This document shows, one piece after another, positions 55,401 to 62,267 of a stretch of DNA of 64,000 nt. Within the stretch, counting starts at the first letter, position 1, and every line of letters begins with the position of its first letter. Source of the DNA: Litorimonas sp947503715 (lineage in GTDB: Bacteria > Pseudomonadota > Alphaproteobacteria > Caulobacterales > Maricaulaceae); assembly GCF_050271975.1 (NCBI RefSeq), contig NZ_CP189850.1, positions 2,852,001-2,916,000 of the forward strand, read 5' to 3'. The position numbers and the translations under genes were made by a program. Under the pieces are notes generated by a model. The model saw nothing but the letters and a program-made list of their open reading frames with translations. It had not been told where the DNA came from and did no database searches.

Positions 55401-55541
55401 TCACCATATCGCATGCAGATAAACGGACAGAAGGTCGCCATAAATTCGAGTTCTATCTGGCCAATAGGTAACCAACTTAAGCCAAGCGGTACGCGCGTCA
55501 TGATTGACTATGACGCAATGCTGTATCGACCACTCGACTAA
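52413..55541 (+). CDS. Large PTPS-related/GT-C-like membrane protein
   Basis: 1042 residues. The first about 400 contain some ten spans with GT-C-like loops: PFTYGQTYDSYIHMFFGNHYLTSWFDPWETRWYTGFTVTAYPPGSH. This resembles the '6-pyruvoyl-tetrahydropterin synthase-related' membrane family found in surface-polymer loci. A periplasmic region (DPAPIVTFMDED..., ESVDGNYHSARRLPSL), two more spans near 540 and 640, and a C-terminal part with a tail of beta domains follow. It may act as the polymerase or as an outer-face glycosyltransferase; no Wzy-type protein is otherwise seen. Function inferred. Confidence 0.7.
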   Translation: MTARSWTYLAILLALMFHGALLPFTYGQTYDSYIHMFFGNHYLTSWFDPWETRWYTGFTVTAYPPGSHQALGVLMRFIDMRIAFIVLQLMAIGILIIGVFRFSRLWVNDKAASYAAMLCAFSTSISETLHIFGQLPTLLSIALFLNAIPHISSWIEHGRKRDFVFGLFLTAATTSVHHVTPLFGTVFFVAPIGIAALLANLKRRGPSKPHGKLAYLKWASPALIRGIVMGLGMLFLIVTIVFPYWHWSITDPISQVSIPHGSRENFIAKPNLGLMFFVIPWGMLIAVVPYVVLKSISTPLWPLGLSVLIALFLGTGGTTPFPRILLGPAFEILTLDRFTFWASILILPFAGLAVQSLWEGRGKILIDRAFGSFLSRAALVLMLVSYVSLAVGTALLPTFRPTQPDFIDPAPIVTFMDEDRHSDWRYLTLGFGDQFAYHSALINAESVDGNYHSARRLPSLMNYSVERLENSKYMGVPGLASLNQFLTNAEKFHLKYVFSNDEFYDPVLHYTGWNQVTRLNNGIRVWEKPDITPLPAIRPRRELPEYQKLMWGTLPIGSLILGLLTLIGLALRQQLISSISTPFLQNAPSPYMTIKVPEPGPNLTVDILTQVPSSPAAWMPPNAITWAVRALPIIAAFIAVIIISKTIQNQRKPLIPETVVERFYQHLDFRETEQAFSLLVADPELDYGQFLKIQKLTGGLVPSFGKLTSVTTINVENLREGQVRVRSKLTYLTSIGIRPVIAEMTLLKNANEVWQIKYEPSEKNYTPSLLTRVNAPQFRDLTGQKNVNPKAPVQRLARPQIELMAAELVEENGRLFVIGRIKNLSEFPACTKVLAQTVDPTSETKFKQHAGRIGPHRLLPGESSAFRIDFEGYLKIQDQPFNAAYNPDEFSLPEFSSLPSDVDLSISTTVCSPVYYKSVTFSDIDVSKTQDGHALTVTVSNTGTEIVSTLQLKLSYVDADGRLKWVEPYYLQNNLIPGEVRSIQIPLSETSGTHVSSPYRMQINGQKVAINSSSIWPIGNQLKPSGTRVMIDYDAMLYRPLD

Positions 55542-55570
55542 ATTAACTTTGCATTCTGACATTCAAAAAG

Positions 55571-55662
55571 ACTGTTTTTGCATATTGCAAAACGCAAAAT
55601 GCATATTGCAAAATTTTGGCTTAATTTTCACTCTATTAACTATCTAACACACTGTTTTTGCA
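55571..55662 (+). promoter_or_regulatory. TTTTGCA/TGCAAAA repeat region upstream of operon 2
   Basis: Contains a perfect 17-bp palindrome TTTTGCA-TAT-TGCAAAA (55576-55592) and a second GCATATTGCAAAA (55601-55613). The 12-mer ACTGTTTTTGCA occurs exactly twice, at 55571 and 55651, 80 bases apart. It lies about 15-100 bases upstream of a -24/-12 promoter, a fitting site for a sigma-54 activator. Confidence 0.6.
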
Positions 55663-55673
55663 GAAAGCTAAAG

Positions 55674-55689
55674 TGGTCTCTCGATTGCA
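55674..55689 (+). promoter_or_regulatory. Sigma-54 type promoter, rightward operon 2
   Basis: TGGTCTCTCGATTGCA: GG (55675-55676) and GC (55687-55688) 12 bases apart, with a perfect TTGCA. Predicted start near 55700; ribosome site GGAG at 55708; ATG at 55719. Confidence 0.7.
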
Positions 55690-55718
55690 ATAAATCTCCT
55701 GTAAAACGGAGTCGTCAA

Positions 55719-57203
55719 ATGACAATTGAGCAAACAAAGTCGAAACTAAAAACATCTCTTATGGGGTTTGGCCTTTTTAGTGCTGTAGCGCTAGGAGGAT
55801 GCGCTTCAACAGCCGTCAAGTATGATTCCACAAATGTGTCTGGCTATACTGATAGCACATTAAGGCCTCAGGCTGTCCCGCTAGAGGCTGACGTTCCCCT
55901 TAACATCAATGACGTTCGAGCTCGTACTCTTGCACATAATTCTGAATTTGCGCGTGCTCAATCGCAATTGATGGAAACCGTTAGAAAAGCGGGAATGCGT
56001 GGCAAAGACTTCCTTCCACAAGCTTATGCAAGCAGTTATGGGACATGGAGAAATAATACGAGTGCGTCTGTTGGTAAGAAGGTCGATGATACTTCTGGCA
56101 CTATGCCCAAAGATTTTTACACGGCGCAAGATCAAGCCGCTGCGAGTTCAAGCCTAACGACAAGCTGGGACCTCCTAGAAATCGGCTTGAGTGGTTTCAA
56201 AGCTAATCGCCGCGCAATCAATGCTTATTCGCAAAGTGAGCAAAACCAATATCTTTGTAATAAAATGATGGTCGATGTCGAAAACGCCTATTGGCGTGCG
56301 GTCGCATTTGAACAGGCAGAAAAGAAATCCGCATGGTTAAAAGGCCGGGTTGCTTACGCCCTCGATCTGTCGCAGCAACGTGCAGATCAAAACCCTGAAA
56401 CAAAGCTCCAAGAGCTGATGTTCCAGCGGGAATTGATCGACATCAACCGTTGGTATCAATCGCTATACCGTTCTTTACTTTCAGCAAAGCCTGAACTTGC
56501 ACGTCTTATGAATGTTCCCGCTGGAACAGAATTCGATTTAGAAGCAACGCGCCTACCTTCGAATTTAGGGGAACTCGGCAAACATAACCCTTTGGAACTT
56601 ATTTCGACAGCTTACCAAAATCGTCCAGAAATTCGCCAAGCTCTATATCAGACTGATTTAACCGAATTGAAGAATGAGGAAGACCTTTGGCGACACTTGC
56701 CTGCGATGCGCTTTTTTCTTGGGGCAAACCACAATACGAATAGCTTCGTGCTGAACCAAGATTTTGCGTCCGCAGGTCTAAACTTGAGCTGGGATCTTTT
56801 ACGTTTGGGCCAAATTGGTGAGACGAAACGTAATGGCAAACTCGCACTCGCCGAACAACAAAGACAAACTGAGATTCTCGCAAGCGCAGTCATGGCGCAG
56901 GTCATGATTGCCCGTGAGCAAATGCACAAATTGGATTACGACCTTACACTCGCATGGAAGGCCTTATCTATCCAAGGTGAAATAACGAATGACCTAAATA
57001 CAGATGTAAAATCTGGCGCAAAGCCGGAAACATATTTGATCAAAGAAGAGCTTATGCGGGAATTATCCTTCATTCGCGAACAAATGGCGCGCGCTGAATT
57101 GCATACAGCAAAAGCGCGTCTGGAACAGAGCATCGGCATTGTTCCGACCTGCCAAGCACCAACGCAAATTCAGGCCAGCGCTCCCTCGCCGGCTGCACTC
57201 TAG
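55719..57203 (+). CDS. TolC-like outer-membrane lipoprotein
   Basis: 494 residues. The signal ends AVALGGC (lipobox). The mature protein has the paired helical hairpins of the outer-membrane efflux family: LNINDVRARTLAHNSEFARAQSQLMETVRKAGMRGKDFLPQ, TTSWDLLEIGLSGFKANRRAINA, NRPEIRQALYQTDLTELKNEEDLWRHLPAMRFFLG and LSWDLLRLGQIGETKRNGKLALAEQQRQ. The two halves are alike, as expected. No ABC or RND partner is adjacent; it opens an operon with an acyltransferase pair, so it may export the polymer or a modifying protein. Start chosen at 55719 (GGAG at 8 bases); a longer frame starts at 55578 but lies over the promoter. Confidence 0.85.
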   Translation: MTIEQTKSKLKTSLMGFGLFSAVALGGCASTAVKYDSTNVSGYTDSTLRPQAVPLEADVPLNINDVRARTLAHNSEFARAQSQLMETVRKAGMRGKDFLPQAYASSYGTWRNNTSASVGKKVDDTSGTMPKDFYTAQDQAAASSSLTTSWDLLEIGLSGFKANRRAINAYSQSEQNQYLCNKMMVDVENAYWRAVAFEQAEKKSAWLKGRVAYALDLSQQRADQNPETKLQELMFQRELIDINRWYQSLYRSLLSAKPELARLMNVPAGTEFDLEATRLPSNLGELGKHNPLELISTAYQNRPEIRQALYQTDLTELKNEEDLWRHLPAMRFFLGANHNTNSFVLNQDFASAGLNLSWDLLRLGQIGETKRNGKLALAEQQRQTEILASAVMAQVMIAREQMHKLDYDLTLAWKALSIQGEITNDLNTDVKSGAKPETYLIKEELMRELSFIREQMARAELHTAKARLEQSIGIVPTCQAPTQIQASAPSPAAL

Positions 57204-57218
57204 GTCATTGGAAAAACA

Positions 57219-58688
57219 ATGCTCTTCACTGATCCCGTATTCCTGACAAAGTTCTTGCCTTTGGTCCTTCTGGGCTTCTTCGCGACATTATTTTCCAGAA
57301 CCCGTTGGCATAGCCAAATCCTTTTAATCGGGGCCAGCCTTGTTTTCTACAGCTGGTTTAAATCAGAATATTTGATTCTTTTAGTTGGATCGATGGGTGT
57401 CAACTACCTGCTTGCGAAGCAAATCTTAGCGCAGCCCGGCACACCAAAGTCCAAACAGATCTTGGTCATCGGAATCGTAGCAAATCTATTGCTTCTAGGC
57501 GTGTATAAGTACCTTGGGTTCCTGACAGTCAACTTTAATGCGCTATTCGATTTGGGCTTACCTGATCCGAAGTTACTCTTGCCTTTGGCAATCTCGTTTT
57601 TCACCTTCCAGCAGATTTCATACCTCTGTGACAGTCATGCGGGGAAAATGGATCCAGCTTCGCACACCCCGCTTGAATACGCGTTATTCGTGACATTTTT
57701 TCCGCAGTTAATTGCCGGACCAATTGTCCATCATGCAGAGATGATGCCGCAATTTCGGAAAATTATTACCCCAAGTGCTCGTGCGATTATGTTCTGCGAA
57801 GGCATTTGTCTATTCGCACTAGGCCTGTTCAAGAAACTTGCGATTGCAGACTCTATCGCTCCATATGCGAATGAAGTTTTCACCTCTGTCGATAGCGGCG
57901 CAGCCGTCACCAGCATAACCGCATGGGGTGGTGCCCTCGCCTACACATTCCAAATCTATTTCGACTTTTCGGGCTATTCAGACATGGCAATCGGCCTTGG
58001 ACTGCTATTCGCAATTCGTCTGCCTTGGAATTTCAATTCACCATATAAATCCGAGAACATGTCAGAGTTCTGGCGCCGTTGGCACATGACACTTAGCCGT
58101 TGGCTGCGAGACTACCTTTACATCCCGCTTGGCGGAAATCGCCACGGCAAGGTTCGCCAGTATATCAACAATTTCGCGACAATGGTGCTTGGTGGTCTAT
58201 GGCACGGTGCACATTGGAATTTCCTTATTTGGGGTGCGCTGCACGGTTTCTATCTTATCGCGAACCAATTCGTTCGTGCCATCGCTAAATTTTTCGGAGT
58301 TCTTGAAATTGTTGAAACCGCGAAAGCCATTCGGATCAGCTCTTGGGCAATCACATTCTTAGCCGCCGTTGTCGCTTGGGTCTTCTTCCGTGCAACAACG
58401 ACGTCTGGCGCAATTTCGATGACGCTGAGCATGTTCGGAATAGTCGCAGAGGGAGCGGTCCATATGCCTGCAACTCTGCAGACAATCTTGTGGGGTACGC
58501 TTGCGGCCATATCCGCATTTATCTTGCCGAACACTAAAGAAATATCAAAGTTGTTTGAGAAAGATTTAGTGAAACGGTCTTCGGCGCTCATTGGTGCCTT
58601 AGGCATTACGTCAGGATTAGCAGCATCTGCAGCCTTCCTTGCATCTCTAAGCCTGACCCAGTCCCCATTTCTATACTTCAACTTCTAG
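57219..58688 (+). CDS. MBOAT O-acyltransferase (AlgI-like)
   Basis: 489 residues, about 11 spans. Membrane-bound O-acyltransferase signature: IYFDFSGYSDMAIGLGLLF, NFNSPYKSENMSEFWRRWHMTLSRWLRDYLYIPLGGN and LGGLWHGAHWNFLIWGALHG, which holds the catalytic His. AlgI moves acetyl groups across the inner membrane to acylate alginate outside, with an SGNH partner. The next gene encodes such a partner. Middle gene of the operon. Confidence 0.93.
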   Translation: MLFTDPVFLTKFLPLVLLGFFATLFSRTRWHSQILLIGASLVFYSWFKSEYLILLVGSMGVNYLLAKQILAQPGTPKSKQILVIGIVANLLLLGVYKYLGFLTVNFNALFDLGLPDPKLLLPLAISFFTFQQISYLCDSHAGKMDPASHTPLEYALFVTFFPQLIAGPIVHHAEMMPQFRKIITPSARAIMFCEGICLFALGLFKKLAIADSIAPYANEVFTSVDSGAAVTSITAWGGALAYTFQIYFDFSGYSDMAIGLGLLFAIRLPWNFNSPYKSENMSEFWRRWHMTLSRWLRDYLYIPLGGNRHGKVRQYINNFATMVLGGLWHGAHWNFLIWGALHGFYLIANQFVRAIAKFFGVLEIVETAKAIRISSWAITFLAAVVAWVFFRATTTSGAISMTLSMFGIVAEGAVHMPATLQTILWGTLAAISAFILPNTKEISKLFEKDLVKRSSALIGALGITSGLAASAAFLASLSLTQSPFLYFNF

Positions 58689-58708
58689 CACGAGTTTTGG
58701 ACCACATC

Positions 58709-60808
58709 ATGACCCATCCTATCAACAACACCCCATCCATCGCCAATGAAACTCTCGCAACTAGAACTCTGGCGAAGCGTGTTTGCACATTTCTTGCTGG
58801 CATGGTCGGGACTTCATTGCTCTGTCTGGGAGCTTACGCTTTTACGGTCGACCGTTTGATTGAGCGTTCCGCCATTCCAGCCACCTATAAATGGTTTCTT
58901 TTAAAAGAGATCCCTGGGCCTCGAATTATTTTTGAATCTGGATCAAATTCACACCACGCGATTGACACAGATGCAGTCGGCGCAGCTCTCGAACGAACGG
59001 CGATCAATATCGCGGATAACGGCGGGTATGCTCTGGAAGACAAAATAACGCGATTAGAAACCTTTACACGAGCAGGTGATGTTGTTGTACTCCCCCTGGA
59101 ATGGATATTCTACCATCGCGAAAAACTCACTGATAATTACGTCAATACTCTTTTTGACAGTAATCGGAACTACTATCATTCTATGCCTCTAAATAAGCGC
59201 GTACAACGCGCCCTTAGCCTTCCGCCAGCGACGGTCATATCAAAAATTAGAGATCAGCAAGGAACTGAGAAGCAATCAAATGAATCCCCAGCCCAAGAGC
59301 TATTTGTCTCTGCTTTAACACAACCAACAGGGCATCAATCCCGATCAACATCTTCAGGTCCAGGCCCCGGTGTCACGGAACAAAGCTGTGACGATTACGT
59401 TCTCGGAAAGACCCAAATCAGAGAGAAATTGAAGTTGGGCAAAAACATAAAACCAGCTCTTGAGCGGCTCAAAAAGCTGAAGGCGCGCGGAGTAAATATA
59501 CATTTCGCATGGCCTGTTTTAGCTGGGGAAGGCTGTCTCACAGCTCCCGCATATTTTGAAGGCTTTCGTGCGGAGATTGAAGCGGCAGTCAATGGGGCGG
59601 GTTTTGAATTTCTCGGCACCCCTAGCCAAAGTCTTTATGATGAAGCCTATCGGGATGACACCCCGTATCATATCATCACGACAGCCACAGACATCCATAC
59701 CCAGCAGATGATTGGATTTCTGAGGATGCAAGGATATGGCACCACAGGCGAACCACTGAATATAACTAATTTTGCACGCCATCGTTTGCTTGAACTAGAG
59801 CTCGCAGAAGCCAGTGAGTTAAATCAAACCCCGCTTGAATTTGGAAGAACTGTGTCTTTTGACAATCCGGAATACCGCGATCAAATCGATTTTACAGCGG
59901 GTTGGTGGGCATTCGAAGCCTATGGCCGTTGGATGCGAGATAATCGCGCCATGTTCCGTATAACACTTTCAAACGACTTACCCCCAAATGCCGTCTTGAA
60001 AATTCAAGGCATGACGAAATCCGGACGTCCAGAACGAGCAAACATTTCCGTAAATGGAAATCTGGTGAGTTCTGGATTGTTCGGGGAGGGTGCTCCCCTT
60101 TCGGTTCCTGTGACCGGCTTGCCCCAAGGCGAAGCCCTCTCCATCTTTATTGATCTGCCAGAGGCAGGTGACCCAAAGAGCCCAAGGGATATTGGAGAAA
60201 GCCAAGATGCGCGTTCGATGACACTCCACTTGCAAACTATGGAATTAATGCAGGCTGCAGACCCTCAAATAATAGAGCAATCAAACGTTGAAGAAACACC
60301 TCTTGTTCAGGCTCTCGAGACAATGGAAAGAGCCATGTCTTCCAACAGCGCAGTCTTCAACGTCTCTTCAATTCCTAAGACCTGCTCACTCTCGATTCCG
60401 GCTGTTCCCGTTCATCAACCTAAATTAACTCATGGCAACGGTTGGTGGGCACAAGAGGCAGAAGGCCGTTGGATGCGAAATGAAGAAGCAAGTTTAAGCC
60501 TAACACTGCCAGAAACATTAACGACAGGGTCACCAAATAACTATCTCCTTGAATTATCTGGAGTTTTTTTCTCAGATAAGCCTAGCGCAATAACTGCAAT
60601 TGTTGATGGAAAAGTAGCGGCCTTAGCCGAGGTCGCAGATGAAGGGACTATCACTATTGGATTCACCAGTTCAAAGACCGCAGGAAAGATAGATGTGGCC
60701 CTAAAGTTATCAGTGCCAAAGGTACGAAGCCCGAAGGACTTAGGCCTTTCTACGGATGACCGTACACTCACGTATTTTCTGAAGTCGGTAGAGTTAGTCG
60801 CGGCTTAA
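58709..60808 (+). CDS. SGNH/AlgJ-like protein with a duplicated C-terminal module
   Basis: 699 residues. N-terminal span (about 24-46), then a DltD/AlgJ-like SGNH domain. IIFESGSNSHHAID carries the likely nucleophile S79, and ATDIHTQQMIGFL the D328/H330 pair. Two copies of a module follow: GWWAFEAYGRWMR (398-410) and GWWAQEAEGRWMR (578-590), each ending SP(R/K)D(I/L)G.S.D.R...L. The copies are 180 residues apart. It is expected to finish the acyl transfer begun by the MBOAT protein in the periplasm, with the modules perhaps binding the polymer. Start at the ATG at 58709. Its stop overlaps the convergent regulator gene by 4 bp. Confidence 0.8.
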   Translation: MTHPINNTPSIANETLATRTLAKRVCTFLAGMVGTSLLCLGAYAFTVDRLIERSAIPATYKWFLLKEIPGPRIIFESGSNSHHAIDTDAVGAALERTAINIADNGGYALEDKITRLETFTRAGDVVVLPLEWIFYHREKLTDNYVNTLFDSNRNYYHSMPLNKRVQRALSLPPATVISKIRDQQGTEKQSNESPAQELFVSALTQPTGHQSRSTSSGPGPGVTEQSCDDYVLGKTQIREKLKLGKNIKPALERLKKLKARGVNIHFAWPVLAGEGCLTAPAYFEGFRAEIEAAVNGAGFEFLGTPSQSLYDEAYRDDTPYHIITTATDIHTQQMIGFLRMQGYGTTGEPLNITNFARHRLLELELAEASELNQTPLEFGRTVSFDNPEYRDQIDFTAGWWAFEAYGRWMRDNRAMFRITLSNDLPPNAVLKIQGMTKSGRPERANISVNGNLVSSGLFGEGAPLSVPVTGLPQGEALSIFIDLPEAGDPKSPRDIGESQDARSMTLHLQTMELMQAADPQIIEQSNVEETPLVQALETMERAMSSNSAVFNVSSIPKTCSLSIPAVPVHQPKLTHGNGWWAQEAEGRWMRNEEASLSLTLPETLTTGSPNNYLLELSGVFFSDKPSAITAIVDGKVAALAEVADEGTITIGFTSSKTAGKIDVALKLSVPKVRSPKDLGLSTDDRTLTYFLKSVELVAA

Positions 60809-62259
60809 CTCGCTTTAGATTGTTGCTCTAAGCCCTCTTTGATCCAAGCTTCCCTCTTCCTGTATATTGTTGAGGGGCTTAGTTGCAGAATCTGTGATGC
60901 CTTTGGAATGCTTCCATTGCAGGACGCAATCACAGCCTCAATGATTGTCTGTTCAATCCTTGTCATTGGCTGCAAGATATCAACAGTCACCGTAGTTTTG
61001 AGAGACTGCTGAGGTGTATAGCCGGTGGTCTCACCTGCAACTCCAATGAGCTTATATTTTTCTTTCGGAGCACTTAACTCAGCCGTTTTCAACGAAAGCA
61101 TATGAGGTTCCAACTCAATGCCGTCATAGACGACTGCAGCTTTTCGAACGGCATTTTGAAGTTCCCGAATGTTCCCGGGCCAATGGTAATCCAACATTAA
61201 TTCTTGGGCTTTAGGTGAGATCGCTTTTAATTGCTTGCCCTCTTCCGCTGCATAAGTTTTTAAAAAATTCTCAGCGAGTAAAATTACGTCCCTTCCACGA
61301 TGGGATAATGGCGGTAATTCGATTGAGAGAACATCGAGGCGATAAAACAAATCTTCACGGAAACGTTTCTCAGCGACCTCTGTCATAGGGTTTCTATTCG
61401 TCGCACAAACGATACGGACATCAACATCTTCAGACCAATCACTTCCGACTCGTTTGACTTGGCCCGTCTGTAAAAACCTCAAAAGCTTGGCTTGGAGATT
61501 AATATCCATCTCACAAATTTCATCAAGAAACAGCGTGCCGCCATTGGCTTGGCTCGCAGCTCCTTTTCTCGCTTCATGTGCGCCTGTGAAAGCACCTTTA
61601 ACGTGACCAAAAATTTCTGACTCGATTAGATTTTCTGGTAACGCCGCGCAGTTTAACGCAATGAAAGGCGCATCACGGCGGTGACTTACTTTATGAATTG
61701 CCTGCGCCGTGACCTCTTTACCCGTACCAGATTCACCTGTGATAAAAACCGCAGCGTTGGAGTTCGCAACGTTCTCAATCATTTTATAAACTTCCAGCAT
61801 TGGCTCGGACTCGCCAACAAACCCGGGAACCTGGTTTGTTTTCAAACTCTTTTTCAAAACCTGGACTGTTGTTTTCACCTTCTCACGTTCAAGGGCATTT
61901 TTAACCGTCGTGAGGAGTTTCTCAGTTGGAAATGGTTTAATCAAAAAATCATATGCGCCGGCACGCATCGCATCGACTGCCGTATTAATAGACCCATTTG
62001 CGGTGATCACGATAAACGTAATATTATGATTTGTCCCATCCATTTCTTGGATGATATCCAGGCCATTCATATCGGGAAGTTGAAGGTCGAGAAGAACCGT
62101 ATCAACTTTCCCTTTACGTAGCTCGATCAGTGCAAGCGAACCAGATTGGCAAATCTGAGACTTAATACCTGCTTTTTTCAAATGCTGTTGATACATTAAC
62201 GCCATGGCTAATGTATCTTCTACGATCAACACCTCTGGTGTTGTATTTGCTCCAGCCAT
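60805..62259 (-). CDS. NtrC-family sigma-54 response regulator
   Basis: 484 residues. Receiver (about 8-125) with VLIVEDT, VLLDLQLPDMNGLDII (phospho-Asp) and YDFLIKPFP. The AAA activator domain has Walker A GESGTGKEV, the sigma-54 loop GAFTGA, GGTLFLDEICEMD, ATNRNP and WPGNIRELQNAVRKA. The C-terminal HTH is SIPKASQILQLSPSTIYRKREAW. It would melt -24/-12 promoters such as the three found at 49.8-55.7 kb. Ribosome site AGGTGA before the ATG. It is 8 bases downstream of the hybrid kinase gene, its likely phosphodonor. Confidence 0.93.
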   Translation of the reverse strand: MAGANTTPEVLIVEDTLAMALMYQQHLKKAGIKSQICQSGSLALIELRKGKVDTVLLDLQLPDMNGLDIIQEMDGTNHNITFIVITANGSINTAVDAMRAGAYDFLIKPFPTEKLLTTVKNALEREKVKTTVQVLKKSLKTNQVPGFVGESEPMLEVYKMIENVANSNAAVFITGESGTGKEVTAQAIHKVSHRRDAPFIALNCAALPENLIESEIFGHVKGAFTGAHEARKGAASQANGGTLFLDEICEMDINLQAKLLRFLQTGQVKRVGSDWSEDVDVRIVCATNRNPMTEVAEKRFREDLFYRLDVLSIELPPLSHRGRDVILLAENFLKTYAAEEGKQLKAISPKAQELMLDYHWPGNIRELQNAVRKAAVVYDGIELEPHMLSLKTAELSAPKEKYKLIGVAGETTGYTPQQSLKTTVTVDILQPMTRIEQTIIEAVIASCNGSIPKASQILQLSPSTIYRKREAWIKEGLEQQSKAS

Positions 62260-62267
62260 CTCATCAC

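Noticed and set aside
55578..55718. Longer start of the TolC-like protein (47 extra residues)
   Set aside because: The extra part overlaps the -24/-12 promoter and TGCAAAA repeats, and would place the lipobox far from the N-terminus.
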